Source: Klebsiella pneumoniae
GTDB taxonomy: Bacteria > Pseudomonadota > Gammaproteobacteria > Enterobacterales > Enterobacteriaceae
Length of the DNA: 64,000 nt
Assembly: GCF_000742135.1 (NCBI RefSeq)
Contig: NZ_KN046818.1
Coordinates: forward strand, 1,860,841 to 1,924,840
Direction: 5' to 3'
Below the pieces are notes generated by a model. It saw nothing but the letters and a program-made list of their open reading frames with translations, did no database searches and had not been told where the DNA came from. Positions 40,096-55,166 of the stretch are shown piece after piece. Each line of letters begins with the position of its first letter. Positions within the stretch are counted from its first letter, which is position 1. The position numbers and the translations under genes were made by a program.

Positions 40096-41630
40096 TAGCG
40101 AAGTCCTCGTCGATAGCGGCCTGCCAGCCAGGCCAGCAGAGCAGTCAGGGTAAAGCATACCGCCGGCAGCAGTAATTGCCACAGCGCCTGAGCGGCGAGC
40201 GTCTGCGCCTCGCCGCCGCTGCTGAGCGCCACCGCCTGGCTGGTGAGCGTCGGAATTCGGCCAGCCCCCAGCCATAGCGTTGGCAGATACTGCGCGATGC
40301 TCACTGAGAAGCCCACCGCCAGGGCGGTCAGCAGTGGGCGAGTTAGCGAAGGCAGGGTCAGCAACCAGAAAATACGCGTGGATCCCCAGCCGAGCGTGCG
40401 GGCGACAACCGTCAGACGCGGATCGCGCTGGCGCCAGGCCGGGCGCAAAATAAACAGCATCCATGGCACCACCCACAGCAGATGGCCCCACAGGACGGTC
40501 CGCCAGTCACCGTCAAGCCAGGCGTACAGCGCCAACCGGTACTGGCCGTCGGCCAGCGGCAGGGCCGGCAGGACCAGCGGTAGCCAGACCCAGCCATCGC
40601 CTCGCGCCGGGCCGCAGGCCAGCCACAGCAGGCAGACAGCCGCGCCGAGGGCGCAGGCCGCCAGCGCCAGCCCAAGGCTGTTGCCGAGGGCATCCATCTG
40701 CGGCGGCGCCGAGCGCGCCAGCCCCGCCAGCAATAGCGCGCCCAGCAGACCGCTCAGCGGCAGCAGCGCCGCCAGCAGGCGGCCGGGCAGGGCATGAGGA
40801 TGCGGGTGACGAACACCGCGCAGATCGGGCTGGTACTGGCGCTGTAGCCGCCATCCGCCCCAGGCGACCAGCGCCAGCCCGCCGAGGATCGCCATCAGCA
40901 GCAGGCTGGCCAGCGCCCCTTTGGCCTGCTGCAGCTCATCGCCCTGGCTTAACCATTGCCACGCCAGCACGGCGAGGGTGGGCGGATTGCCGGGCCCCAG
41001 CACCAGGGCGACGTCTACCGCCGACAGGCTCCAGGCGGTGGTGGCCAGCAGCACCATGCCGAGGGCGGGCAGCAGGGCGGGCAGCACCAGCCAACGCAGG
41101 CACTGCCAGCGGCCGTAGCCGAGGCTCTTCAGGGCGGTCGCCTGGTCGGCGAGGCGTTTCTCTCCCAGCAGGCCATAGATCACCCACAGCACAAAGGCGC
41201 TCTCTTTCAGGGCCATCGTCAGGCCAAGCCCGATGCCGTACCGGTCAACCGGCGGCGTCAGAAACGGCAGCCGCTGCCAGAGCCAGCCCCCTTCGGCGAA
41301 CAGCAGCAGCGCCGCCGTCGCCAGGGCGAGATGGGGCACCGCCAGCAGCAGCGGCAGACGGGAAGCCAGCCGCCGCCAGCGGGCCGAAGGCCAGAGGGCG
41401 GCGACGATGGTCAGGGCGATCAGCAGCGCGCCGCCGACGGACAACAGCGTGGAGACGAGGGTGGCGGCCAGCGCCTGGCCCAGCTGCGGGTCGGCGAACA
41501 GCGCACGCCAGTGGGCCGGGGAGCGCGCAGCGCCCACCAGTTCCCCGGCGGCGGGGAACAGCGGCAGATAGATCGCCGCCATCGCCCCCCAGGCCAGCAG
41601 GATCAGTGTGTACCGTAGCGGCGCAGCCAT
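40095..41630 (-). CDS. ynjC: ABC transporter permease YnjC
   Basis: 511 residues, as in E. coli, with two copies of the binding-protein-dependent permease domain fused in one chain (about 12 helices), similar to ThiP and iron FbpB permeases. The EAA-type loop is seen as LADQATALKSLGYGRWQ near residues 155-172. Start overlaps the end of ynjB by 28 bp and its stop overlaps the ynjD start, indicating translational coupling. It forms the membrane channel of YnjBCD. Confidence 0.92.
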   Translation of the reverse strand: MAAPLRYTLILLAWGAMAAIYLPLFPAAGELVGAARSPAHWRALFADPQLGQALAATLVSTLLSVGGALLIALTIVAALWPSARWRRLASRLPLLLAVPHLALATAALLLFAEGGWLWQRLPFLTPPVDRYGIGLGLTMALKESAFVLWVIYGLLGEKRLADQATALKSLGYGRWQCLRWLVLPALLPALGMVLLATTAWSLSAVDVALVLGPGNPPTLAVLAWQWLSQGDELQQAKGALASLLLMAILGGLALVAWGGWRLQRQYQPDLRGVRHPHPHALPGRLLAALLPLSGLLGALLLAGLARSAPPQMDALGNSLGLALAACALGAAVCLLWLACGPARGDGWVWLPLVLPALPLADGQYRLALYAWLDGDWRTVLWGHLLWVVPWMLFILRPAWRQRDPRLTVVARTLGWGSTRIFWLLTLPSLTRPLLTALAVGFSVSIAQYLPTLWLGAGRIPTLTSQAVALSSGGEAQTLAAQALWQLLLPAVCFTLTALLAWLAGRYRRGLR

Positions 41631-42781
41631 TCCTGCTCCAGCGCGTCAACCCATGCCGCGTGAGGCTCAGCAAGCACCGGCGGCAGATCCTGCGGCAGGG
41701 CTGCCGCCAGCGCCTGGCGCTGGCCGTCAGGCAGACGCTGCGGATCCAGTACGCTCGGATCGCCCCAGACGGCGGCATCGGCCTTGCGCAATTGCGCCTC
41801 AGGGGAGAGCAGGAAATTGGCCACTACTTTGGCGCCAGCGACAGCGCGGGCGTTAGCCGGGATGGTAACGAAATGGACGTTGCCGAGGGTCCCCGCGGTA
41901 AAGCCGAAGCTGTAGCTGTCCGTCGGTAATTCGCCGCTGGCGGCTTTCTGCCGGGCGTGCAGCGGGTTAAACGTCAGCGACAGGCGGAGGGTGCCCTGGT
42001 TGAGCATGGCGTCCATCCGCGCCGGCGACGCCGGGAAATCCTTGCCCGCCCGCCACAGAGCCGGGTGCAGCGCATCGAGATAGCGCCACAGCGGGGCGGT
42101 GACCGCCGCGAAGGTCGCCGGCTGCGGCGGCTGGCGCAGGGCGGCTGGCTGGTCGGTGAGCGCGATCAGCAGTTGCTCCAGCAGGGCGGTACCGGTGAAG
42201 TCCGGCGGCCGCGGGTAGGTTACGCTGCCCGGATGGGCTCTGGCGAAGGCCAGCAGGGCCTGCGGGCTGGTGGGCGGCTGCGGCGTTTGCCCGCGGCGGG
42301 CGATAAACGTCAGCTGGGCGCTGCCCCACGGCGACTCCGCGCCCTCGGTGGCGACAGAAAAATCTTCCCGTACCGGCTTTTGCTGATCGACATAGCACCA
42401 GTTGGGCAGCGATTCGGCCCAGCCGGTGAGCAGCAGATCGGCCTGCTTAAGCGTGCGAAAGTTTTCGCCGTTGATCCACAGCAGATCCACTGACCCGCCC
42501 TGGCGACGACCGGCCTGCGCCTCGGTCTGGATGCGTTTCACTGCGTCGGCGGCGTCGGCGACAGGCACAATACGCAGGTCGATTGCGTAATAGCGTTTGA
42601 CCTCTTCGCTGACCCACGCCAGATAGCGATTGACGGCCGGGTCGCCGCCCCAGGCGTTAAACCAGACGGTCTGTCCGCGGGCTTCCGTCTGAATCTGCCG
42701 CCAGCTGTCGTCGGCATTAACCGCCAGCGCCCAGAGCAGCAGCAGGCACAGACAGAGGCTGTAATCACGCAAACGGCGCAT
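41603..42781 (-). CDS. ynjB: ABC transporter substrate-binding protein YnjB
   Basis: 392 residues with an N-terminal signal peptide (residues 1-23, cleaved near VNA). A type 2 periplasmic binding fold with the typical WFNAWGGDPAVNRYLAW start. It should deliver the substrate of the YnjBCD importer. It starts 2 bp after the ynjA stop. The ligand is unknown. Confidence 0.92.
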   Translation of the reverse strand: MRRLRDYSLCLCLLLLWALAVNADDSWRQIQTEARGQTVWFNAWGGDPAVNRYLAWVSEEVKRYYAIDLRIVPVADAADAVKRIQTEAQAGRRQGGSVDLLWINGENFRTLKQADLLLTGWAESLPNWCYVDQQKPVREDFSVATEGAESPWGSAQLTFIARRGQTPQPPTSPQALLAFARAHPGSVTYPRPPDFTGTALLEQLLIALTDQPAALRQPPQPATFAAVTAPLWRYLDALHPALWRAGKDFPASPARMDAMLNQGTLRLSLTFNPLHARQKAASGELPTDSYSFGFTAGTLGNVHFVTIPANARAVAGAKVVANFLLSPEAQLRKADAAVWGDPSVLDPQRLPDGQRQALAAALPQDLPPVLAEPHAAWVDALEQEWLRRYGTH

Positions 42782-42783
42782 CG

Positions 42784-43344
42784 TTACTCCTTATTCTGCG
42801 AGGAAGAGGTGGGTATCTGGCACAACCCCTGAGCCGGGATCGCCATCGCGGCATTGAACCGCGCTGATAAATTTTGCAGGCCGATCAGGGCGGTCAGCTC
42901 GGTGAGCGCCCGGGCGTCAAAATGCGCGGCCATCGCGCTACGCAGGGCATCATCCACCGCCGGCGGCGTCTGGGTGGCGGCTTCGGCATAGGCCAGCGCC
43001 AGGCGCTCTTTTTCGCTGAACAGCGTACTGCTGCGCCAGTCGGCGACCGCCAGCAGCTTGTCCTGGCTACCGCTCCGCGCCGCGAGGATCATGCTGGTGA
43101 TATCGATACAGAATTCGCAGTGGCACAGCTGGGCGATGCGGGCGCTGACCAGCGAGCGCAGCACCGGATCCAGCGGCGAGCGGCGGCGTTCAATATAGCC
43201 CACGAACAGCGAAACCAGGTAAAACAGCCACGGGATCCGACCCCACCAGCGAATGGGGCTCAGCACCTGGCCGTAATGCCGGCGGTGCAGCCACGCCTGC
43301 GGACGAAGGATCAGGGGGACAGAATCCAGCGGGGGTAAGCTCAT
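42784..43344 (-). CDS. ynjA: Carboxymuconolactone decarboxylase/AhpD-like protein YnjA
   Basis: 186 residues (182 in E. coli). The AhpD-type core holds a CxxC (CHCEFC) near residues 72-77, usual for alkylhydroperoxidase-like members, then a helix bundle. Role unknown; the genes around it suggest redox or sulfur metabolism. The start overlaps the ydjZ stop by 4 bp. Confidence 0.88.
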   Translation of the reverse strand: MSLPPLDSVPLILRPQAWLHRRHYGQVLSPIRWWGRIPWLFYLVSLFVGYIERRRSPLDPVLRSLVSARIAQLCHCEFCIDITSMILAARSGSQDKLLAVADWRSSTLFSEKERLALAYAEAATQTPPAVDDALRSAMAAHFDARALTELTALIGLQNLSARFNAAMAIPAQGLCQIPTSSSQNKE

Positions 43345-44051
43345 GGCGACGATCTCTTATGACGTTCACGGTAAATATTTTTGGCGATAGAGATGACCAC
43401 CGCCAGGGCAAAAAGCAGCGAAAGCCCGGTGACCAGCCAGAAGGTGCCCCCGGTGAGCAGACTCCCGGCCCAGGAATAAACGATAGTCGCCGGGAGCTGG
43501 CCCACGCCGGTGGCCAGCATAAAGGGCCAGAAGCGCAGCGAGGTTAGTCCGGCGGCATAGCTGACCGGGTCAAACGGGACAAACGGCAGCAGGCGGCAGA
43601 CCAGGATCGTCTGCGGGCCAAAGCGGGTGAAATAGCCGTCGGCACTGCGCAGCACCGCGCGGCCGGTGAGTTTCTCCACCACTTCGCGCCCCAGCGCTCT
43701 GGCGATGCAGAAGCAGAGCCCGGCCCCGACCATAGCGCTGAACCACGACAGCGCCCCGCCCCAGAAGGCGCCGAACAGGGCGGCGTTCGCCAGGGTAATC
43801 AGGAAAGCCGGCAGCGGAGCGACGATCGCCTGGAGGATCATCAGCGCAAATGAGACCAGCGCGGCCTGCGGCCCCCAAGCGGCGATAAACCCTCTGACCT
43901 GCTGCGGATCCAGGGAGGCTAACGCCGTCAGACTCTGCTGCAGAAAGGTACGCCCGCCAGGGAACCACAGCCAGGCGGCCAGAGCGGCGGCGACCACGAC
44001 GGCAAGGGCCAGCCGGGCGCGGCGCAGGTGACGGCGATCAGGTTGGGTCAT
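43341..44051 (-). CDS. ydjZ: TVP38/TMEM64 (DedA-like) inner-membrane protein YdjZ
   Basis: 236 residues (235 in E. coli) from the ATG at 44051, which has a GAGGAGG site; the upstream ATG at 44096 is unsupported. Several membrane helices and the VTT-domain loop (GRAVLRSADGYFTRFGPQTI, then RLLPFVPFDPVSYAAGLTSL) typical of this family. Relatives are proposed lipid scramblases. It overlaps ydjX by 14 bp. The E. coli gene ydjY between them is absent. Confidence 0.88.
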   Translation of the reverse strand: MTQPDRRHLRRARLALAVVVAAALAAWLWFPGGRTFLQQSLTALASLDPQQVRGFIAAWGPQAALVSFALMILQAIVAPLPAFLITLANAALFGAFWGGALSWFSAMVGAGLCFCIARALGREVVEKLTGRAVLRSADGYFTRFGPQTILVCRLLPFVPFDPVSYAAGLTSLRFWPFMLATGVGQLPATIVYSWAGSLLTGGTFWLVTGLSLLFALAVVISIAKNIYRERHKRSSP

Positions 44052-44694
44052 GGCGCACCTCCTCACTGCACGCCGCCACGCGACGGGCGCGGGCAAACCG
44101 TTTGCCTATCTGCACCAGGGCAAACAGCAGCCCGCCGGCGAGGCTCAGTTTTAGCGCGAAGGCGAGGGTCACCCCCTCGCGGGCCAGTTCGCTGGCCATC
44201 ACCGAATAGATGACCAGACCCGGCAGGGTGGTCACGGCCGAGATCAGGGTAAAGGGCCAGAAGCGGATCGCCGTCAGGCCGTAGGCGTAATTCTGAATAT
44301 TGTAGGGAAAGAGCGGCACCAGGCGGGTGAGGATCAGGAAATCGCAGCCACTGCGGGCGATACCGCGCTCAATCGCCTGAAAGACGGTGGTATGGCCCAC
44401 ATAGCGCTGCAGCAGATCGCGCCCAAGCCAGCGGGCGATTAAAAACGACAGCGAAGAGGCGAGGGTGGCGGCGGCAAACGAGAGCAGGGAGCCTGTTAGC
44501 GGGCCGAAGAGCATCCCGCCGGCGATCACCAGCAGGCTGCCGGGGATCAGACACAGGGTGGCAATGATAAACAGCGCAGCATAGACCAGATATCCCCAGG
44601 CGCCCTGATGGCGGAGGGTGTCCTGAAGCAGATGCAGATGAGTCAGCAGATCGTGGAGACCGACGCGGTGGCTGATAACGGCCAGCGTGGCCAC
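44038..44694 (-). CDS. ydjX: TVP38/TMEM64 inner-membrane protein YdjX, 5' end uncertain
   Basis: 218 residues from a GTG at 44694, clearly homologous to E. coli YdjX (236) through the VTT domain (RLVPLFPYNIQNYAYGLTAI). The same frame continues upstream with a hydrophobic GKGLGLLALV stretch that matches the missing first helix, but no start codon with a ribosome binding site is found in it. A good AGGAG-led ATG at 44749 lies one frame away and stops after 10 codons at 44717. A small frameshift near 44717-44740, or a true short GTG start, are the alternatives. Confidence 0.75.
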   Translation of the reverse strand: MATLAVISHRVGLHDLLTHLHLLQDTLRHQGAWGYLVYAALFIIATLCLIPGSLLVIAGGMLFGPLTGSLLSFAAATLASSLSFLIARWLGRDLLQRYVGHTTVFQAIERGIARSGCDFLILTRLVPLFPYNIQNYAYGLTAIRFWPFTLISAVTTLPGLVIYSVMASELAREGVTLAFALKLSLAGGLLFALVQIGKRFARARRVAACSEEVRHDPT

Positions 44695-44907
44695 CAGCGC
44701 GAGAAGTCCCAGCCCTTTACCAATGGCCGGATGACGGCTTCTTTTGCATGAGAGGTGCTCCTGTACAGTCTGGACGCAGTGGACATCAAAAAGTGCGCGC
44801 GACAGTATCCTGTTCCGACGACCGTCACAATGGTTTACCGTCGCTTTGTTGATTTTGCTCAGGAAATTCTGCCCCCCGCACAGCGGGAGGCGAGAGAAGG
44901 GCGTGAA

Positions 44908-45714
44908 TTATGGCCGGAAGGTGGCCCACACCGGCGCGTGGTCGGACGGTTTTTCCATCCCGCGGATCTCGTAATCGATCCCGGTTTCCACGCAGCGCTG
45001 CGCCAGAGGCTGGCTGGCCAGCAGCAGATCGATGCGCAGCCCACGGTTATCGTCGAAGCCTTTGGAGCGGTAATCAAACCACGAGAAATGCTCATGATTG
45101 TCGGGGTTAGCCTGACGCCAGGTATCCACCAGGCCCCAGCCCAGCAGGCGGTCCATCCATTCCCGTTCTTCCGGCAGGAAGGAACATTTGCCGGTGCGCA
45201 GCCAGCGTTTGCGGTTCTCTTCACCGATACCGATGTCCAGATCGGTAGGACTGATGTTCATATCGCCCATGATCAGCACCGGATTCTCTTTGTTGAGCTC
45301 GGTCTCCAGATAGTTCTGCAGATTCTGATAGAACGCCGCTTTGGCCGGGAATTTGGTTTCATGATCGCGGCTTTCACCCTGCGGGAAATAGCCGTTAATC
45401 ACTGTGACGTTGCCGAAGGGCGACGGGATCTCCGCCATAATGATGCGGCGCTGAGCCTCTTCGCCATCGTCCGGGAAACCGCGGCGGACGGCAATCGGCG
45501 TCTCTTTGGTCAGCAGCGCGACGCCATAATGGCCTTTCTGCCCGTGATAAAAGACGTTATAGCCGAGCCTGGCAACCTCTTCGAGAGGGAACATGTCGTC
45601 GTGAACTTTGGTTTCCTGCAGGCCAATCACGTCCGGCTGGTGTTTTTCGACGATGGCGGCCAGTTGGTGTGGGCGGGCACGCAGGCCGTTGATATTAAAA
45701 GAGACGAATTTCAT
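44908..45714 (-). CDS. xthA: Exonuclease III
   Basis: 268 residues, identical in length to E. coli XthA. Metal and catalytic residues are in place: Glu34 (LQETKVHDD), [11 protein letters not shown] near 148-158, and SDHAPVW at the C-terminus. It acts as AP endonuclease and 3' exonuclease in base excision repair. The ATG at 45714 is chosen by family length; the open frame reaches 45855. A GC-rich inverted repeat without a U tract lies just after the stop (44874-44894). Confidence 0.96.
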   Translation of the reverse strand: MKFVSFNINGLRARPHQLAAIVEKHQPDVIGLQETKVHDDMFPLEEVARLGYNVFYHGQKGHYGVALLTKETPIAVRRGFPDDGEEAQRRIIMAEIPSPFGNVTVINGYFPQGESRDHETKFPAKAAFYQNLQNYLETELNKENPVLIMGDMNISPTDLDIGIGEENRKRWLRTGKCSFLPEEREWMDRLLGWGLVDTWRQANPDNHEHFSWFDYRSKGFDDNRGLRIDLLLASQPLAQRCVETGIDYEIRGMEKPSDHAPVWATFRP

Positions 45715-51201
<5,487 letters not shown>

Positions 51202-51210
51202 GGGGGCGCG

Positions 51211-52176
51211 GTGGAACATTTTCTGGCATTAACCCTGGCGGGGCGATTGCCCCATCACTTTCACGGCGAGACGGCTCATTTCCGCTGGCACTGGCAGGGG
51301 GAGGGGATCCTTAAGCTGACGCCGCATGCGCGCTGCGAACGCGGGCTGGTACTTTCCTGCGCCATTCATGGCAACGAAACGGCGCCGGTGGAGATAGTCG
51401 ACCAGCTGGTGCAGCGACTGGTCCGGGAGGCACTCCCGCTGCGCTGGCGGCTGCTGGTGATCGTCGGCAACCCACCAGCGCTGCGGGCGAATAAGCGCTA
51501 TCTGCACAGCGATATGAACCGCATGTTTGGCGAGCGCTGGCGGCAGTTTCCGCTCAGTGAGGAGACGCAGCGGGCGCAGCGGCTGGAGCAGGCGGTAGCC
51601 CGCTTTTATCGCGACCACGATGGCCCGCGCTGGCACCTCGATCTGCATACCGCGATCCGCGGGTCGCTACATCCGCGCTTCGGCGTGCTCCCGGCCCGCG
51701 ATAAGCCGTGGGAGGAGGATTTTCTTCACTGGCTGGGCGGCGCCGGGCTGGAGGCGCTGGTGTTTCATCGCCAGCCCGGCGGGACCTTCACCCACTTCAG
51801 CTGCGAACGGTTCGCGGCGCTGGCCTGCACCCTTGAGCTGGGCAAAGCGCTGCCGTTGGGGGAAAACGATCTGACGCAGTTTGCCGCCGTCCAGCGGGCG
51901 CTCTCCCGGCTGCTGGTGGGGGATCTGGCCATTGCCGACGCCCCGGCGCCGCTGCGCTACCGGGTGGTACAGCAGCTAACCCGCCATAGCGATGATTTCC
52001 GCTTGCATATGGCGGATCAGACGCTGAACTTCACCCCCTTCGAACCCGGCACGCTGCTGGCGGAAGAGGGCGAGACGCGGTATGTGGTGGGGCCTGAGAC
52101 GGAGTATGTTCTGTTTCCTAACCCGACGGTGGCGAAAGGACTGCGCGCCGGCCTGATGCTGGAGAAATTATCCTGA
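51211..52176 (+). CDS. astE: Succinylglutamate desuccinylase
   Basis: 321 residues from a GTG with an AAGGGGGC site. M14-type zinc hydrolase: ligands His53 and Glu56 (IHGNE) and His146 (HLDLHTA). Releases glutamate and succinate, completing arginine catabolism. Last gene of the operon. Confidence 0.96.
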   Translation: MEHFLALTLAGRLPHHFHGETAHFRWHWQGEGILKLTPHARCERGLVLSCAIHGNETAPVEIVDQLVQRLVREALPLRWRLLVIVGNPPALRANKRYLHSDMNRMFGERWRQFPLSEETQRAQRLEQAVARFYRDHDGPRWHLDLHTAIRGSLHPRFGVLPARDKPWEEDFLHWLGGAGLEALVFHRQPGGTFTHFSCERFAALACTLELGKALPLGENDLTQFAAVQRALSRLLVGDLAIADAPAPLRYRVVQQLTRHSDDFRLHMADQTLNFTPFEPGTLLAEEGETRYVVGPETEYVLFPNPTVAKGLRAGLMLEKLS

Positions 52177-52519
52177 GGGCAAGCCGTCCGCCGGGCGGCC
52201 TGCTTTATTGCGCGCGTCTTTTTTCGCCATCTTATTTTTTCGTGCTCCAGTGTAAATTTGCAGATTATTCCTGGTAAAATGCTTTGTTTTTAATCTCCCC
52301 TCCTTTATACTCTCCATAATTTCTCTGCAAAACAGTAAGTTATTTATTTTTTATTGCAATTCTTCGGCTAAATTCCTTATTTTCTCCATAATTGACGAGA
52401 AACTGTTTTTTACACTTTCATTGTTTTACTCTTGCTCTGACTAATTGACGATTAACGTCGTAAAGTTAATCTCGTCAACACGGCAACGCGCCGTAAGAAT
52501 AACGTAAAGTAAGGATTGA
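52177..52519. other. astE-spy intergenic region
   Basis: 343 bp, strongly AT-rich. A GC hairpin with partial pairing (52183-52199) followed by TGCTTTATT may end the ast transcript. A long inverted repeat lies near the spy end. No gene is seen. Confidence 0.5.
52445..52478 (+). promoter_or_regulatory. Imperfect inverted repeat before spy
   Basis: TTGACGATTAAC and GTTAATCTCGTCAA are complementary apart from a 2-base insertion, centred about 58 bp before the spy start. It includes CGTAAAG, a CpxR-like half site. It may be an operator for Cpx/Bae control, known for E. coli spy, or a 5' UTR stem. Confidence 0.4.
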
Positions 52520-53005
52520 ATGATGAAGAAACTCACTGCACTGTTTGTTGCCTCTACTCTGGCTCTGGGCGCGGCTAACCTGGCACACGCCGCCGATACC
52601 ACCACCGCGCCGAGCGACAGCAAGCCGATGATGATGCATCATAAAGGCGGCCCGGGTCAGCATGACATGATGTTTAAAGGCCTGAACCTGACCGATGCGC
52701 AGAAGCAGCAGATCCGCGACATCATGAAGAGCCAGCGCGAAAATATGAAACGTCCGTCCCTTGAAGAACGCCGCGCGATGCACGATCTGATCGCCAGCGA
52801 CACCTTCGATAAGGCGAAGGCGGAAGCGCAGATCGATAAGATGGAAGCGCAGCATAAAGCGATGGCGCTGTCCCGCCTGGAAACGCAGAACAAGATCTAC
52901 AACATTCTGACCCCAGAGCAGAAAAAACAGTTCAATGCTAATTTTGAGAAGCATCTGACAGAACGCAACGCGCCGGCAGGTAAAATGCCTGCACCTGCTG
53001 AATAA
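52520..53005 (+). CDS. spy: Periplasmic chaperone Spy
   Basis: 161 residues (160 from the second ATG). Signal peptide ends AHA near residue 24, so periplasmic. Two LTxxQ repeats (LTDAQKQQ and LTPEQKKQ) define the Spy/CpxP family, which forms a cradle-shaped dimer that binds unfolded clients without ATP. Met- and His-rich start of the mature chain (MMMHHKGGPGQHDMM) might bind metal. A TAAGGA site precedes the start. Induced by Cpx and Bae envelope stress systems in E. coli. Confidence 0.95.
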   Translation: MMKKLTALFVASTLALGAANLAHAADTTTAPSDSKPMMMHHKGGPGQHDMMFKGLNLTDAQKQQIRDIMKSQRENMKRPSLEERRAMHDLIASDTFDKAKAEAQIDKMEAQHKAMALSRLETQNKIYNILTPEQKKQFNANFEKHLTERNAPAGKMPAPAE

Positions 53006-53024
53006 TGTAGCGCACTGAATCAAG

Positions 53025-53081
53025 ACCGCCGGTCTTGCCCAATAATGCCATCAGGCGTTGGGCAGGGCCGGCGGTTTTTTA
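53025..53081 (+). terminator. spy intrinsic terminator
   Basis: A long stem, ACCGCCGG with TTGCCCAA below and their complements, ends in TTTTTTATT. It lies between spy and the convergent cho gene. Confidence 0.85.
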
Positions 53082-53092
53082 TTGGTGGCTTC

Positions 53093-53956
53093 TCAGCCAA
53101 GCGGATGCAGCGGATAGTCTCCGCTGAGCAAAGGCTTACAGAGGATCTTGTAACCATCCTGGTCAAATCCGGCGGGCAGACGGGTCAACTCCGCCGCCTG
53201 GTCGAGCGATTCAACGGCGCCCAGCCACAGCCAGTTATGAATGACGTGATACTGCGTCATGTCCGAGCCGCGCTCCTCCAGCGCCACGGGCCCCGCCCAC
53301 GGCCAGCACACCAGCTGCAGTCTGCTCATCTGCGCCAGCAGGCGCTCTCTGTGCGCCTCCACGCTCTCCTTTCCACAGCAGGCCCCGGCGCAGCGGCCCA
53401 GCGCGGAGCGAAAGCAGGCGCGGCCGCGGCTGAGCGGTTCCAGACCAAGCAGGCCATAACAGAGGCGCTGTTCGTCAGCGAGGCTCTGCAGCATCTGCAG
53501 CGCCGCCCGCCGGTTGGCGAACAGGCCATAGAGATGCTGCTGGTGCGAGAAATCAACCTCACGGGCATAGACAATCTGCGGCCGGTCGTCCGCAAGTAGC
53601 CAGGCGCAGAGCTGCTTGTTACGCCGTAGCCGCTTGTTAAACAGCGGCTGCTGCTCTTTAATCAACCGCGCCTCCAGCAGCAGCGCTCCCAGCTCGCCAG
53701 CGGTGCGCTGCCAGGTGATACGCCGCGACTGACGCAGCATCGCGGCCTCTTCAGGGGTGCGCAGGTGGGATAACACCCGGCTGCGGAGGTTGACGCTCTT
53801 ACCGATATAGAGCGGCATCGTGTCGCTGTCGCCGTGAAACTGATAGACGCCCGGCAGCTTCGGCAGCGCCTCCAGCCACGGGCGAAGATGTTCGGGATAT
53901 TCATAGATCGCCGCCGCCTCAAACTCGAGACGCGGGGCTGATTGCTTTCTGGCCAC
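53093..53956 (-). CDS. cho: Excinuclease Cho (UvrC homologue)
   Basis: 287 residues (295 in E. coli). An N-terminal GIY-YIG nuclease domain with GVYQF at 36-40 and LYIGKS at 49-54, then a UvrC-like segment with clustered cysteines (GRACFRS...CAGACCGKE). It makes the 3' incision during nucleotide excision repair, including at bulky lesions UvrC handles badly. A near-perfect LexA box lies just upstream, so it is SOS-induced. Confidence 0.93.
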   Translation of the reverse strand: MARKQSAPRLEFEAAAIYEYPEHLRPWLEALPKLPGVYQFHGDSDTMPLYIGKSVNLRSRVLSHLRTPEEAAMLRQSRRITWQRTAGELGALLLEARLIKEQQPLFNKRLRRNKQLCAWLLADDRPQIVYAREVDFSHQQHLYGLFANRRAALQMLQSLADEQRLCYGLLGLEPLSRGRACFRSALGRCAGACCGKESVEAHRERLLAQMSRLQLVCWPWAGPVALEERGSDMTQYHVIHNWLWLGAVESLDQAAELTRLPAGFDQDGYKILCKPLLSGDYPLHPLG

Positions 53957-53968
53957 AATAACTCCTGG

Positions 53969-53988
53969 TACTGTCTATCTATCCAGTA
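53969..53988 (-). promoter_or_regulatory. LexA box for cho
   Basis: TACTGTCTATCTATCCAGTA is a 20-bp operator with the extended TACTGT...CAGTA arms, 12 bp before the cho start. Confidence 0.85.
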
Positions 53989-54016
53989 TAGCAGGCCATT
54001 TTTGCGGCGAAAAGGG

Positions 54017-54044
54017 CAAAAAATAACCCCGGCGCAGGCCGGGG
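54017..54044 (-). terminator. nadE intrinsic terminator
   Basis: On the minus strand CCCCGGC, a 4-base loop and GCCGGGG are followed by TTATTTTTTG, 12 bp after the nadE stop. Confidence 0.85.
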
Positions 54045-54056
54045 CGGGGGGAGAGA

Positions 54057-54884
54057 CTATTTTTTCCAGAAATCGTCAAAGACGGTGATCGGCGGCCGAC
54101 GCTTGTGTTCGGTTTTCAGATACCAGCCCTCGATCGTTTTGGCGATGCTCGGGTCCAGCGTTTTGCCTTCCAGATAATCGTCGATGATCTCGTAGGTGAC
54201 ACCCAGGGCCACTTCATCCGGCAGGGAGGGGCGATCGTCTTCCAGGTCGGCGGTGGGCAGCTTCTTATACAGATGTTCCGGGCAGCCGAGATGGGCCAGC
54301 AGCTGTTTGCCCTGACGTTTGTTCAGGCGGAAAATTGGGTTGATGTCGGTGCCGCCGTCGCCATATTTGGTGAAAAAGCCGGTAATCGCTTCCGCCGCAT
54401 GGTCGGTACCGACCACAACTCCTTTGGTCATTCCGGCGATGCTGTACTGGGCCTTCATTCGCTCACGGGCTTTTTCATTTCCGCGAACGAAGTCGCTCAG
54501 TTCGATGCCTGCTTCGCGCAGCGCCTGTTCGCTGGCCAGCACCGCAGCTTTAATATTGACTGTCAACACCCGGTCAGGCTGGATAAATGCGATGGCGTCC
54601 TGGCAGTCCTGCTCATCAGCCTGCACGCCATAGGGTAAACGGACGGCGATAAACTGCAGGCTACTGTCGCCGGTTTCGGCACGCAGTTCGTTAATCGCTA
54701 TCTGGCACAGTTTTCCCGTCAGGGTGGAGTCCTGACCGCCGCTGATACCCAGCACCAGCGATTTAATAAACGGGTAGGTCTGCAGGTATGACTTCAGGAA
54801 ATCGACGCTGCGGCGGATCTCGCCTGCGACATCAATCTGCGGCTTTGCGCCCAGCGCCTGAATAATCTCTTGTTGTAGCGTCAT
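54057..54884 (-). CDS. nadE: Ammonia-dependent NAD synthetase
   Basis: 275 residues, the E. coli length. The PP-loop GISGGQDS at 46-53 binds ATP. It adenylates nicotinate adenine dinucleotide and amidates it with ammonia, the last step to NAD. The ATG at 54884 has a GGAGGG site; the open frame to 55031 has none. Divergent from osmE. Confidence 0.96.
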   Translation of the reverse strand: MTLQQEIIQALGAKPQIDVAGEIRRSVDFLKSYLQTYPFIKSLVLGISGGQDSTLTGKLCQIAINELRAETGDSSLQFIAVRLPYGVQADEQDCQDAIAFIQPDRVLTVNIKAAVLASEQALREAGIELSDFVRGNEKARERMKAQYSIAGMTKGVVVGTDHAAEAITGFFTKYGDGGTDINPIFRLNKRQGKQLLAHLGCPEHLYKKLPTADLEDDRPSLPDEVALGVTYEIIDDYLEGKTLDPSIAKTIEGWYLKTEHKRRPPITVFDDFWKK

Positions 54885-55166
54885 CGCGCCCTCCGAAAGT
54901 GAATCTGTTTGGCAAGCTGTTGGCTTAAAGCTACCTCTTTGCCGCTGAAACGACAAGGACCGGGGTTTTGACTGCCGGAAAAGAAGGCAATCAATGACAT
55001 AGGTTTTCATTATAGATGCTGTACCGCGCATTGCGCCGCCGTCCGACGTCGGCAGAACAATCCTGTTTACGCAATAACATAACCTGACATGATTTCACTG
55101 TTCGGCTTGAAAAATAACACTATTTATTCCAGGCTTATCGTTACACAGTAGAAAAGAGGAACCAAA

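Noticed and set aside
39463-40491. 342-residue version of YnjD
   Set aside because: The first 132 codons lie inside ynjC in another frame and do not resemble an ABC domain; a GTG with ribosome binding site at 40095 gives the E. coli-sized protein.
40463-41929. 488-codon plus-strand open frame
   Set aside because: Antisense to ynjC/ynjB with Ala/Pro/Arg-rich low-complexity translation; a shadow of GC-rich codon use.
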